Shown here: positions 8,459-17,160 of the stretch, piece after piece
Numbering within the stretch: position 1 is the first letter of the stretch
Layout of the letters: the number at the start of each line of letters is the position of its first letter
Assembly (NCBI RefSeq): GCF_051148895.1
Contig: NZ_CP154625.1
Coordinates: 2,170,001 to 2,234,000, forward strand
Source of the DNA: Terrisporobacter vanillatitrophus
Lineage (GTDB): Bacteria > Bacillota > Clostridia > Peptostreptococcales > Peptostreptococcaceae
Reading direction: 5' to 3'
DNA length: 64,000 nt
The notes under the pieces: model-generated
The model's database searches: none
The model's input: only the letters and a program-made list of their open reading frames with translations
Told to the model about the DNA's origin: nothing
Translations under genes and position numbers: made by a program

Positions 8459-8604
8459 CTTCTAATTTTCTTAATATATAAGCACTAAGTCTTTTACTTA
8501 TTATTTCTTATAAATGCTCTTTGAGGTCCCTATAAAGGAATCTTATTTTACCTATTCTATTTAATTATTCAGCAAAAAAATCATCTAATTTTTCACCTGA
8601 TAAT

Positions 8605-8991
8605 TCATGCTCGTACAAAATCTTCTTTTTCAATATCTAATATATACTCTCCATAATCATAATCAATATAATGGAAATTATTTTTATCCAAGAAAAAACT
8701 TCCACTATTAGATGATATACTTATTGTCATTTTATAATTTCCATGTGAATCAAATATCTGTAAATACTTATTATGATATCCACCTATATAATAATTTTCC
8801 TTGCCATCTACATAAAGCTCCTCTATAGCATATAATGGAAGTTGTTTGTTTGTAAAAATATCAAACCAAGTAGCTTTCCGATAAAAACTAACGTAATTTA
8901 CCACCCCTATAACAGCAATTACCATTATTAAAATAAAGGTTATTCCAATTATTACATGATACTTCTTCCTAGTATTTTTCATAATACTCAT
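8605..8991 (-). CDS. Hypothetical single-pass membrane protein, possibly frameshifted near its end
   Basis: Unrecognised protein of 128 aa with a short basic N-terminus, one membrane helix (about 12-33) and an exposed Tyr/Asp-rich beta-strand-like domain. A ribosome site GAAGGGAAG precedes the ATG at 8991; a second ATG lies three codons later. After the stop, a shifted frame continues with coding-like sequence (EHELSGEKLDDFFAE) to a stop at 8565, so the true C-terminus may have been lost by a frameshift. It lies beside toxin and immunity remnants and may have belonged to that locus. Confidence 0.45.
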   Translation of the reverse strand: MSIMKNTRKKYHVIIGITFILIMVIAVIGVVNYVSFYRKATWFDIFTNKQLPLYAIEELYVDGKENYYIGGYHNKYLQIFDSHGNYKMTISISSNSGSFFLDKNNFHYIDYDYGEYILDIEKEDFVRA

Positions 8992-9113
8992 CTTCCCTTC
9001 TTCAGTATTATCCTAATTCTTTTGATTTTATTTTTTATTTAACTAAATACAGTCATTAAAGTCTCTAGCACTATTTATAAGATCATAGGAATTTATTATA
9101 TTTTCAGGTTTAT

Positions 9114-9448
9114 TTATAATGATATACTATCTGCATTTATATCTATATCGTAGCTATGCTCTAAATTATTATCTAATAAATAAGCTTTATTTCCATATTC
9201 ATAATTTAAGAGATACTTATTTATCCAGTAAATCATTATATCTTCTAAATCATAAAAATAGCCATATCCTATTTTATGAAGCTCAAAAAATTCCTTCTCT
9301 CTTTCCATACCCAGGTCTCCTAAACTTCGTTCCCATTTTACAAATTCTGATTTAATATTTCTTTTTTTATATTAATGTTATTGGGACAATATATGTATGA
9401 ATAACTTTCATTAATTGTATACTTATCATAAGTAATTCTAATAATCAT
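9114..9448 (-). pseudogene. Frameshifted small protein, candidate immunity gene
   Basis: Two reading frames join across an A7 run (T7 on the plus strand, 9362-9368). The 5' part starts at ATG 9448 after AAAGGAAG and reads MIIRITYDKYTINESYSYIY. The 3' part continues in another frame through KSEFVKWERSLGDLG to the stop at 9114. The total of 335 nt would give about 111 codons if one base were restored. It lies immediately downstream of the toxin tail at 9477, the usual position of an immunity gene. Function is inferred from position only. Confidence 0.5.
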
Positions 9449-9476
9449 ATTACTCTTCCTTTATTTCACCTTATAT

Positions 9477-9878
9477 TTAATACCATATGTGCGCAGGAAA
9501 TTTAATGTATTTACTTTTAGCATGATAATGATTATAATGTCCTGGTTGTTTTTTCTTATCTTCATCTCTATGATGAAGAGGTTCTCTACTAGTAACAGAG
9601 TGTGCAAGATCATATTCCCTCTTTTCACTCGTACTCCAAACAGATTTATCAAGTATAACTCTTTGAATAGCTTTATTAGATTTAATATGTAGTCCGATAA
9701 ATACCTCGTTTCTCTTTAATTTTAATGAATACATTAAAACTGCCTTATAATACCCAACCTTTTTCTTTCTTAAAATTTTAGCCACATCTTTAATATAGTA
9801 GTAAGTTGCCCCTGCAACTATAAGATACGTTGTAACCTTTGCAATAGTTATTAAACTATGAATTGTTGAAGTTACTAA
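9477..9878 (-). pseudogene. C-terminal remnant of a polymorphic toxin
   Basis: An open minus-strand frame of 133 codons without a credible start (stop codon at 9879-9881; no ribosome site). It begins with a hydrophobic stretch (TYLIVAGATYYYIK). The second half is rich in His and Tyr and ends in PGHYNHYHAKSKYIKFPAHIWY-type residues (in pieces: PGHYNHYH, then KFPAHIWY), a tail seen in secreted polymorphic toxins of Firmicutes, where the His residues are likely catalytic. The N-terminal trafficking region is absent, as expected for an orphan toxin tip or a deletion remnant. The family call is from the pattern only. Confidence 0.55.
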
Positions 9879-10213
9879 TTATTCATTGTCCAAAGACTAA
9901 AGCTTTTGTGACCATTATTGCAAAAATAGTTTATCTTAATATTTATAATAAAAGAAAAAGAGAAAGTATTATGGATATTAATGATTTGGAAAATAAGATA
10001 AATTTTTCACCTTCATTATTAGATTAACTTAATTGTTTTAATAGTAATTTATTATTATTTAATCAATTACAGCCAAATAATCAAGAAATTATTATTCTTA
10101 GATATATCTATGGATTTTCAATAAGTGAAATATCTTGTATGTTGGAAATAAGTGAAAAGGCCTTGTCCAAAAGATTTCAAAATTGTAAGAAAAAGCTTCG
10201 AAAAGCTTATTAA
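9848..10213 (+). pseudogene. Sigma-70 family RNA polymerase sigma factor, degenerate
   Basis: An open frame from 9848 reads through a region-2-like segment (CPKTKAFVTIIAK, then YNKRKRE) to an in-frame TAA at 10025-10027. It resumes in the same frame with a region-4 helix-turn-helix (NNQEIIILRYIYGFSISEIS, then SEKALSKRFQNCKKKLRKAY) to the stop at 10211. The N-terminus is missing: the frame opens after a TAG with no start or ribosome site. Its first 30 bp overlap the toxin remnant on the other strand. It is a dead copy of a small clostridial sigma factor. Confidence 0.75.
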
Positions 10214-10262
10214 AACACAAAATTGACACACCCCATCCCTAAAGCAATGAAGCGTGTCAATT
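10214..10262 (-). terminator. Terminator of the 10268-10759 gene
   Basis: AATTGACAC / GTGTCAATT arms enclose about 24 nt. On the minus strand they are followed by the T-rich TTTTGTGTTTT, directly after the stop of the 10268 gene. Confidence 0.6.
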
Positions 10263-10267
10263 AAATT

Positions 10268-10759
10268 CTAACTAGCTACTTTCATGTTATCTAATATTGA
10301 TTGAACCTTTTTAATCTTATAAGGATTTACATCTTGTGGATTTAATGTTAACACGACATTATCCATTTTTTTCATATATAATATAAATCTTATTTCTCTT
10401 AACTTTACAGGAGTATTCTGAGTGTGTAAAACGGAAGGAAAATCTTTTCTTTCTTTTTCTCTCATCTCTTCTATTCCTTGTAAGTCATAATTAATTTCTG
10501 TTTTTAATATGTCTTTTATATAAACCTTATTTTCATAATTACAAAGGCTATATTGAATATAATCATCTATTATTGCTATATATCCATTATTTATAAAATC
10601 CACATATTTGATTTCCCCCATTTTCCCCAATTCATCTTTTATTGAATTTTCATAAGATAATCTTTCTTTAACATTTCCATCCCTATTTAAATCGTTGAGC
10701 TGAACTAATGTTACAATAAAAACTACAAATAAAAATAAATACAATATATAATTTACCAT
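10268..10759 (-). CDS. Hypothetical membrane-anchored protein
   Basis: Protein of 163 aa with an N-terminal helix (about 4-22) and a predicted extracytoplasmic region of mixed alpha/beta character. No motif or family was recognised. The start is preceded by a weak GGGGTAAAA. It is monocistronic with its own terminator and sits at the edge of the decayed island, but its frame is intact. Confidence 0.6.
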   Translation of the reverse strand: MVNYILYLFLFVVFIVTLVQLNDLNRDGNVKERLSYENSIKDELGKMGEIKYVDFINNGYIAIIDDYIQYSLCNYENKVYIKDILKTEINYDLQGIEEMREKERKDFPSVLHTQNTPVKLREIRFILYMKKMDNVVLTLNPQDVNPYKIKKVQSILDNMKVAS

Positions 10760-11064
10760 ATTTTACCCCTTTATTAATTATTTACTTATATAGTAAACGT
10801 TTAATCCCAAAATTGCAATTTCAAAAGTACTGTTAATCTAAATATTTGAAATGATCAATAAATAAAGAAAAGGTTCGCATCCTTTAATGAGATACACACC
10901 TATTTTAATATCATATATGTATTAATACTATTAAAAATTTATATTATTTGTTTCTTCATTTTGTAAATATAAGTATATTCAATCATTTAAATAGATCATA
11001 TTCCTTTTAAAAACAAATTTCCTTTTTATAGTTATAATTTTATCTTCATCTATACTTTTTATAA
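10760..11064. other. Intergenic region, 305 bp
   Basis: AT-rich with no open frame. A short hairpin AAAGG-7 nt-CCTTT (about 10868-10888), T-rich on the minus strand, may end the MFS transcript. The left part holds the promoter of the 10268 gene. Confidence 0.4.
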
Positions 11065-12267
11065 TTAATCAATCACGTTTTTTACATTCTTAATCAAAAG
11101 CATTCCAACGGCACCTATGGCACAAATAGCCGTAATTATTATCCAAGCCACAAATATACCACAAGCATCTATTACATCCCCCATTATCATAGGACCTATA
11201 GCATAACCTGCACCTGATATCATGGGAAAGATTGAACTTATCCTTCCTCTATGAGATGAAGGTGTATTATTTGCAATAAAAGCCTGAGCATTTATTGCTA
11301 TAAGAACTTCACCCATAGTTAAAGCTAATGTTGCAGCAAAAAACAATGCTTTATGATCTGCAAAAGCACAGATGATAAAACTCAGTCCATATAACATTCC
11401 ACCAATGCTCATAATATTTAAAGTCCTATATTTTTTAGTTAAATAAGTTAATATAGGTGTAAAAATTATTACTATAAGACCATTAAATCCACCTAAAAAA
11501 CCATAAAGTCTAGCTCCATTTTCATTAAACAATTCACCTAATTGAATAGGTAGTGTGAATACCCATTGACTATATGCAAATTGAAATAATAACATTATTA
11601 GAGGAAATAAAAAAAGTATTGGTCTTTTTGCAATAACACTTAATATTGACCTGTGTGAATCTTCTTCACAATCTAAAACAACTTCCTTTTCTTTATTTGG
11701 TTCTTTTATATATAGTATAATTAATAAAAGTGCAACTATAGTTGTGGCAGCATCACCTATGAAAATTAAAAACAAATAATCTTTGTATAAAAATCCTCCA
11801 ATTATAGGTCCTATGGAAAATCCTATGTTAACTCCCATATATAATAATGAATAAGAATTTTTTCTATTACTTTCATCTGTTAAATCTGCATTTAAAGCAT
11901 CGTAAGCAGGCATTGACATGGAATAAAAACATGAAGACAGTATCATAAATTTAGCTGTTGTGATTGATAGTGGAATTATTCCACAAATTATTAACATTAA
12001 GATGCCCAGTATCTGAAATATCGCTATTACATTTTTCCTGCCTATGGTATCTGTTAGTTTGCCACCTATAATTATACATGGCACTTGACATACAGCCATG
12101 AAAGTAACAAATTCACCTGCTTCTCCTGCGCTCATTCCCAGTTTCTGTGTAAGTATTAAAGAAATTAAAGGTTGAACAAATGCACCTAGTGAATTAACTA
12201 TTTTGCCTAAAAATAATATGTATATTTCTCTAGGAAGACCTCTGTAGGTACTCAATAGTTTTTTCAT
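11065..12267 (-). CDS. MFS transporter
   Basis: Integral membrane protein of 400 aa with about 12 hydrophobic helices. The loop 2-3 signature GGKLTDTIGRKN matches motif A of the major facilitator superfamily (drug:H+ antiporter-like branch). The substrate cannot be read; multidrug or small-molecule efflux is the usual role of such 400-aa members. The start ATG at 12267 is preceded by GGGTGGT. An intrinsic terminator lies about 85 bp upstream on the same strand (12351-12375), so transcription may be attenuated in the leader. Confidence 0.85.
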   Translation of the reverse strand: MKKLLSTYRGLPREIYILFLGKIVNSLGAFVQPLISLILTQKLGMSAGEAGEFVTFMAVCQVPCIIIGGKLTDTIGRKNVIAIFQILGILMLIICGIIPLSITTAKFMILSSCFYSMSMPAYDALNADLTDESNRKNSYSLLYMGVNIGFSIGPIIGGFLYKDYLFLIFIGDAATTIVALLLIILYIKEPNKEKEVVLDCEEDSHRSILSVIAKRPILFLFPLIMLLFQFAYSQWVFTLPIQLGELFNENGARLYGFLGGFNGLIVIIFTPILTYLTKKYRTLNIMSIGGMLYGLSFIICAFADHKALFFAATLALTMGEVLIAINAQAFIANNTPSSHRGRISSIFPMISGAGYAIGPMIMGDVIDACGIFVAWIIITAICAIGAVGMLLIKNVKNVID

Positions 12268-12350
12268 TTTACCACCCGCTTAATTTGTAATCTTACTATT
12301 AATTTTAGTTTACATCTAGCTGCAATACAATTATTTTTATATCATAAGGT

Positions 12351-12375
12351 AAAAAAAGATCCTATAACAAGGATC
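12351..12375 (-). terminator. Terminator in the leader of the MFS gene
   Basis: On the minus strand GATCC-TTGTTAT-AGGATC is followed by seven T residues. It ends about 85 bp before the MFS start codon. It may be an attenuator or the end of a lost upstream gene: a short minus-strand coding-like segment (EVNYDYEIAAKEIL, near 12500) lies just upstream. Confidence 0.6.
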
Positions 12376-12620
12376 TCTTCAAAATACTTATTCTTATTTA
12401 AAATTAAATCTCTAATTTGTCGAATCAGAATAAAACAATTCTTTACATTTTTTTATTAGTAACTAAATTAATATTGCTACAGGTATGGAAACTTGGTAGT
12501 ATCTCTTTTGCTGCTATTTCATAATCATAATTAACTTCTACTCATATGATATGTTATAAGTAAAGATTCGTAAACTGACTTTTATAAAATAAATAATGTA
12601 AGTACATTAAATTATTTAAC
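12376..12620. other. Intergenic segment with a possible coding remnant
   Basis: A minus-strand stretch near 12465-12540 reads EVNYDYEIAAKEILPSF and a few more residues to a stop, without a start. The rest is AT-rich. No recognisable riboswitch was found. Confidence 0.3.
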
Positions 12621-12621
12621 A

Positions 12622-12669
12622 ATAAGTAGTGTCTCAATTAAAAATTATTATTGAAACACTACTTATTTT
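12622..12669 (-). terminator. Terminator of the hcp-ferredoxin operon
   Basis: The stem AAGTAGTGTCTCAAT / ATTGAAACACTACTT has one mismatch and a T-rich flank on the minus strand. It lies about 85 bp past the ferredoxin stop. Confidence 0.7.
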
Positions 12670-12752
12670 ATATTTCTAATAATTAAATACCCTCTCTTTT
12701 AATTAAAAAACTTCTTCATTTGCAAACTTCATATTAAACTCTCTATTTTAGA

Positions 12753-12944
12753 TTATTCTTTTATATCAATTGCAGATACTGGACAACTATCTCTAGCCTC
12801 TACTGCACTATTTTCTATACTTTCTGATATATCATCTTTAATAGCTACTGATTTTCCATCATCGTCCATGCTAAATACTTCTGGACAAATACCTACGCAA
12901 GCTTCACATCCTATACAAGTATCTTTATCAACATATGCTTTCAT
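12753..12944 (-). CDS. [4Fe-4S] ferredoxin
   Basis: Small cytoplasmic electron carrier of 63 aa. The first motif CIGCEACVGICP gives ligands Cys10, Cys13 and Cys16, with an extra Cys20, and Cys54 (DSCPVSAI) is the fourth ligand. It therefore carries a single [4Fe-4S] cluster in the acidic one-cluster ferredoxin family. The start follows AAGGAGGGTAA. It begins 18 bp after the hcp stop, so it is the second gene of that operon and is the likely electron donor to hydroxylamine reductase (inference from gene order). Confidence 0.93.
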   Translation of the reverse strand: MKAYVDKDTCIGCEACVGICPEVFSMDDDGKSVAIKDDISESIENSAVEARDSCPVSAIDIKE

Positions 12945-12962
12945 AATTTACCCTCCTTTATT

Positions 12963-14636
12963 TTATACTGCTTGGTTTAAGCAAGATTTCAAATCATCAT
13001 CTGGTGTGCTTATTGGTTTTAAATCAAAAGTATCTACTAAGTATTGAAGTACATTTGGACTTAAAAATGCAGGAAGTGTTGGTCCTAAGTATATTCCTTT
13101 TATTCCTAGAGATAATAAAGCAAGTAAGTCTGCTACGGCTTTTTGTTCATACCAAGATATAATTAGTGATAGTGGTAATCCGTTTACATCAGTTTCAAAA
13201 GCATCTGCTAAAGCTACTGCTATTCTTACTGCTGAATATGCATCATTACATTGACCAACATCTAGTAATCTTGGTAGGCCCGCTACTTCACCAAAATCTA
13301 ATTTATTAAATCTATATTTACCGCAAGCTAAAGTTAATATTACACAGTCTTTTGGTACTTTTTCAGCAAATTCAGTATAATAATTTCTACCTGGTCTTGC
13401 TCCGTCACATCCTCCTATTAAAAAGAAATGTCTTATTTTTCCTTCTTTTACTGCATTAACTATAGTGTCTGCATGAGAAAGTGTGGCATGATGACCAAAT
13501 CCTACTAAAATTTCATGTGGCTCCTGATCTTGATCATATCCTCCCAATTCTAAAGCTTTTTCTATAATTGGAGTAAAGTCTTTTTTACCATCTTCACCTA
13601 CACCAATATATTGAACTCCATCCCATCCAACTACACTTGTAGTGAATATCCTGTCTTTATACGTTTCTCTTGGTTTCATTAAACAGTTTGTAGTCATAAG
13701 TATACAACCTGGGATATTATCAAATTCTTTTTGTTGGTCTTGCCAAGCTCCACCAAAATTTCCTGCTAGATGAGAATATTTTTTAAGTTCTGGGTAACCA
13801 TGGCATGGAATCATTTCACCATGAGTATATATATTAATTCCTTTGTTTTCTGTTTGCTCTAGTAGCATTTGTAAATCCCATAAATCATGACCCGAAACAA
13901 CTATGAATGGGCCTTTCTTCATTTTTACATTTACTTTTTGTGGTGAAGGATTTTTATAAACTGTAGTGTTGGCTTCATCGAGTTTCTTCATAACTGCTAC
14001 ACTCATTTCTCCAGTTCTCATAGTCCATCTTATTAAATCTTCAACACTTAAATTATCATCAGTAGTTGCTTCTAATGCTCTTGCATAGAAGTTGTCCACT
14101 TCATCATCAAAATATCCAAGCTCCCTTGCTTGATGTCCATAAGCTGATATTCCTTTTAAACCATAGATTATAGTTTGTCTTAGAGAACGTATATCTGGAT
14201 CAAGTTCTCCATCATACATAATTCCTGCTTTTTTTGCATCTTGAAGCATTTCTGCTTTAGTTTCACTTAGGTTATATGTAGCATGATCAGTATCATTGCT
14301 GATTTTTCCTACTTTTTTTCTTAGACTTTCTTTTATTTTTTGTGATTCTTTCAACATTTTCACATGAACTTCAGCGTCAAAGTTTACATTTGTTAAAGTT
14401 GTAAATAAAGAATTTTCAATAAAACTAACTATGTCTTTATCTAAATTCTCACCTTTTTCAATGATTTCTTTTGCGTAACAGCTAATTCCCTTGATTTGAT
14501 AAATAAGTAAATCTTGAAGGTTAGCTATTTCGGGTGTCTTACCACATACACCCATCTTAGTACATCCCTTTCCTCCTACTGTCTGCTCACATTGATAACA
14601 AAACATTGGATATTCCATAGACATATTGTTTCCCAT
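12963..14636 (-). CDS. hcp: Hydroxylamine reductase / hybrid cluster protein
   Basis: Cytoplasmic iron-sulfur-oxo enzyme of 557 aa, the full family length. Hybrid cluster proteins reduce hydroxylamine to ammonia in vitro and are thought to remove nitric oxide in vivo. The N-terminal ligands Cys13, Cys16, Cys25 and Cys31 (C-x2-C-x8-C-x5-C) are the anaerobe-type spacing for a cubane cluster, unlike the enterobacterial [2Fe-2S] form. Downstream hybrid-cluster segments include HGEMIPCHGYPELKK, TTNCLMKP, GGCDGARPGRNY and LACGKYRFN. The start ATG follows AGGAGGTAATTAAT. The ferredoxin is next in the operon. A palindrome upstream of the promoter is listed separately. Confidence 0.97.
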   Translation of the reverse strand: MGNNMSMEYPMFCYQCEQTVGGKGCTKMGVCGKTPEIANLQDLLIYQIKGISCYAKEIIEKGENLDKDIVSFIENSLFTTLTNVNFDAEVHVKMLKESQKIKESLRKKVGKISNDTDHATYNLSETKAEMLQDAKKAGIMYDGELDPDIRSLRQTIIYGLKGISAYGHQARELGYFDDEVDNFYARALEATTDDNLSVEDLIRWTMRTGEMSVAVMKKLDEANTTVYKNPSPQKVNVKMKKGPFIVVSGHDLWDLQMLLEQTENKGINIYTHGEMIPCHGYPELKKYSHLAGNFGGAWQDQQKEFDNIPGCILMTTNCLMKPRETYKDRIFTTSVVGWDGVQYIGVGEDGKKDFTPIIEKALELGGYDQDQEPHEILVGFGHHATLSHADTIVNAVKEGKIRHFFLIGGCDGARPGRNYYTEFAEKVPKDCVILTLACGKYRFNKLDFGEVAGLPRLLDVGQCNDAYSAVRIAVALADAFETDVNGLPLSLIISWYEQKAVADLLALLSLGIKGIYLGPTLPAFLSPNVLQYLVDTFDLKPISTPDDDLKSCLNQAV

Positions 14637-14661
14637 ATTAATTACCTCCTAAATTTTATTC

Positions 14662-14710
14662 ATTATAGTATTTACCTATTCTGTCAAAAATATAGTTATA
14701 TAAATAACTA
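14662..14710 (-). promoter_or_regulatory. Putative hcp promoter and operator
   Basis: On the minus strand the palindrome TAGTTAT-ataa-ATAACTA (14693-14710) is followed by TTGACA (14687-14682) and, 14 bp on, TATAAT (14667-14662). A palindrome just upstream of the -35 box is a typical position for a CRP/FNR-type activator. The regulator is not identified. Confidence 0.45.
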
Positions 14711-14866
14711 AATGTAGTTAATATTATAAAAATAGGAACTGTTTTAAATTTACTTTAATATAGTTCCCACTTTATTATAAATTAATAAAATTTTTTGCTT
14801 ATTTCATTTGTAATTAAAAATTTCGAAATATACATGGCTTTTATAGTTTTTGTCAGCCTAGTGTGA

Positions 14867-15220
14867 TTTCCTGTACCTTCCACAGCTTTTATCTTTGCTT
14901 TTTCACACTTGCTAATAATTGATGATACTGCCTTTAAAGGATGTTCAAATCTAAAAAGTATTAATTTTCCAAAGAATTTAACTTACATAGAAGAAAATGC
15001 ATTTGAATATTGTACTAGTCTAATAAGTATCATTCTTCCAGAAGGATTAAATTACATAGGAGATTCCTCTTTTGGTAGATGTTCATCATTCTTGAAAAAC
15101 GTTTATCTACCAAAAACAGTTGATATGCAATTTACAGATATGACAATTCTAGCAAAACATATTTATTGCAAACATACAAATTATACAAATTACAATTACT
15201 TTTTTAATAACTTATCGTAA
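14867..15220 (+). pseudogene. BspA-like leucine-rich-repeat remnant
   Basis: An open frame of 117 codons from after a TGA, with no ribosome site at its first TTG (14909). It carries three BspA/TpLRR repeats, recognisable by AFKGCSNLKSINFPKNLTYI, AFEYCTSLISIILPEGLNYI and SFGRCSS. The signal peptide and upstream repeats of a normal surface LRR protein are absent. It overlaps the 3' end of the convergent GNAT gene by 25 bp. A fragment of a once larger surface protein is the best reading. Confidence 0.6.
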
Positions 15221-15696
15221 CAATAAAATGGTTTTTCTTTTCCTAGAAAGCTCATTTCTCCAACAAAATTATAACCACATTTTTTAAATAGAGAATTCAT
15301 TTTTGTATTTATTGAATAAGTATCTGTTTTTAGATATACCACATTATTTTCTAATGCTAATTGTTCTGCAAAATTCATTAACTTAGTTCCTACTCCCTGA
15401 TGTCTATGATTAGGATTAACTGCCATTCTGTGTATTACCATAGCTTTATCGTTTGATCCCCAGCCTAAGCCCTCATATTCTATTGGTTCAATATAATTAA
15501 CACAGATGAACCCTTTTATTTCTCCATCTTCATCTTGCACATATAAATCTCCACTTTCTACATCTTTTGTAAAATCTTTAGCTTTAGGATAGTTTTCATC
15601 CCATTGAGTATTATTGTAAGTTTTCATTTCTTCTACAGTTAATTTTATTATATCCATTATATTATTTACATCATTTAAACTAGCTTTTCTTATCAT
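15196..15696 (-). CDS. GNAT-family N-acetyltransferase
   Basis: Cytoplasmic acetyl-CoA-dependent acyltransferase of 166 aa. The N-terminal strand-helix (IRKASLNDVNNIMDII) and the acetyl-CoA binding motif A (MAVNPNHRHQGVGTKLMNFAEQ, with the Q/RxxGxG/A pattern) are clear; the C-terminal motif KCGYNFVGE also fits. The substrate is unknown. It starts 15 bp after the MarR-type regulator stop and is very likely controlled by it. Confidence 0.88.
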   Translation of the reverse strand: MIRKASLNDVNNIMDIIKLTVEEMKTYNNTQWDENYPKAKDFTKDVESGDLYVQDEDGEIKGFICVNYIEPIEYEGLGWGSNDKAMVIHRMAVNPNHRHQGVGTKLMNFAEQLALENNVVYLKTDTYSINTKMNSLFKKCGYNFVGEMSFLGKEKPFYCYDKLLKK

Positions 15697-15711
15697 TTTA
15701 AATTCTCCTTC

Positions 15712-16167
15712 TTATCTTTTTTTATTTTTCCAATCTTCTTCTATATTTTTGCTCATTCTTTTTATTAATTTATTAATTACTATTTTTTCTTCTTTTGTAA
15801 ATCCATCTAGGCAAACTTCTATATTCTTGTTTTCTTCTTTAATTATCAGATTGTATACTTCAAGTGATTTTTCTGTAGGAAATAGCTTATATCCTCTTTT
15901 ATCTGTTTCGTCTTGTCTTTTATCTACATATCCTGCTTCAATTAATTTTTGAACAGCTTTTGTTGTAGTAGTTTTATCTACTTTTAGCATGTTTGATAAA
16001 TCTACAAAGTTAATTCCAGGATTCTCACATATCCTAGTCAGAAAAGTAAATTGACCTTTTTGTAATTTTAGCTCTTTGTATTTTATATCACTTATAGAAT
16101 GTATTGCCCTAGATAAACTACCAATTTCTCTTAGTATGTCATTAGTTAATTTTTCTATTTTGTTCAC
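15712..16167 (-). CDS. MarR-family transcriptional regulator
   Basis: DNA-binding winged-helix protein of 151 aa. The recognition region NFVDLSNMLKVDKTTTTKAVQKLIEAGYVDKRQDETDKR is typical in order (helix-turn-helix about 50-75, wing about 83-95; quoted in part: VDKTTTTKAVQKL). It is first in an operon with a GNAT gene. Two palindromes in the promoter (16178-16197 and 16211-16238) fit autoregulation. The ligand is unknown. The start follows AAGGAGGGTGAAC. Confidence 0.9.
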   Translation of the reverse strand: MNKIEKLTNDILREIGSLSRAIHSISDIKYKELKLQKGQFTFLTRICENPGINFVDLSNMLKVDKTTTTKAVQKLIEAGYVDKRQDETDKRGYKLFPTEKSLEVYNLIIKEENKNIEVCLDGFTKEEKIVINKLIKRMSKNIEEDWKNKKR

Positions 16168-16177
16168 CCTCCTTAAG

Positions 16178-16197
16178 TTAGTTGAAAGTTCAATTAA
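16178..16197. promoter_or_regulatory. MarR operator O1
   Basis: The pseudo-palindrome TTAGTTGAA-AG-TTCAATTAA (one mismatch) lies ten bases ahead of the marR start codon. It shares the half-site AGTTGAA with O2. Confidence 0.7.
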
Positions 16198-16210
16198 TTA
16201 CATTATACAA

Positions 16211-16238
16211 AGATATAGTTGAACTTTCAACTATATCT
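16211..16238. promoter_or_regulatory. MarR operator O2
   Basis: A perfect 28-bp palindrome: 13-bp arms AGATATAGTTGAA and TTCAACTATATCT around a central CT. It lies 33 bp upstream of O1 (centre to centre about 37 bp) and in the shared region with the catalase gene. Confidence 0.8.
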
Positions 16239-16357
16239 TTCGTAAATTTATTAACATATATCTTTAATACAAATTTAATATTTTCCATAATTAAAAGAAT
16301 ACAAAATAACGTAGAGGTAAATATAATACTAAATATAAAATAAGGAGGTAAATTATT

Positions 16358-17035
16358 TTGTTTAAACATGATAAAGCACTATTACATGAAGTAAAGGTAG
16401 AAAAGCCTAACCCTCAATACGCAGTTCTAATGCAAGAACAATTAGGTGGAGGTAATGGAGAATTAAAAGCTGCAATGCAGTATATGGCTCAAAGCTTTCG
16501 AATCAAGGATCCAGAAATCAAAGATTTATTTTTAGATATTGCATCAGAAGAACTTAGTCATATGGAAATGGTGGCACAAACTATAAATTTACTAAACGGT
16601 CATGATGTTGACTATAAAGCAGTTGAAACAGGAGAAGTAGAAACTCATGTGTTAACAGGATTATCTCCTGTATTAATAAATTCATCAGGAGCACCATGGA
16701 CAGCAGATTACGTAACTGTAACTGGCGACTTAGTTGCTGATTTACTATCTAATATAGCGTCAGAACAAAGAGCTAAAGTTGTATATGAATATCTTTACAG
16801 ACAAATAGAAGATAAATATGTAAAAGAAACCATAGATTTCTTACTTAATAGAGAAGAAGCTCACAATGCATTATTTAGAGATGCTCTTAACAAAGTTAAA
16901 GATACAGGTTCAAATAAGAGTTTTGGTGTAACTGAAGATTCAAAAATATACTTCGATTTATCTACACCAGGACCTAACCATGATAGTAAAGTTAATATTA
17001 CCCCACCATCATTTGAAGAACCAATAAAAAAATAG
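16358..17035 (+). CDS. Manganese (non-heme) catalase family protein
   Basis: Ferritin-like di-manganese protein of 225 aa that disproportionates hydrogen peroxide. The bundle ligands are visible: Glu35 in GGNGELKAAMQY, Glu64/65 and His68 in SEELSHME, a Glu in ASEQRAK, and Glu/His in NREEAHN. It is shorter than classic Mn catalases and close to clostridial and spore-coat CotJC-like members, so a coat location is possible. It starts with TTG at 16358, fixed by AAGGAGGT 8 bases upstream. It is divergent from the marR operon and could share its operators. Confidence 0.88.
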   Translation: MFKHDKALLHEVKVEKPNPQYAVLMQEQLGGGNGELKAAMQYMAQSFRIKDPEIKDLFLDIASEELSHMEMVAQTINLLNGHDVDYKAVETGEVETHVLTGLSPVLINSSGAPWTADYVTVTGDLVADLLSNIASEQRAKVVYEYLYRQIEDKYVKETIDFLLNREEAHNALFRDALNKVKDTGSNKSFGVTEDSKIYFDLSTPGPNHDSKVNITPPSFEEPIKK

Positions 17036-17160
17036 AAATTAAGTAGAAGCATATATTTTCTATAATTGCGTAGAACTTCTACATATTAAATATGAAAAAT
17101 AATATGTCATAAATTAACGACAGATTAACTTTTAGAATTAAAATTTATCCTCAAATTAAT

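Noticed and set aside
9489..9692. Plus-strand ORF of 67 codons
   Set aside because: It is antisense to the toxin remnant, whose His/Tyr tail is the recognisable product.
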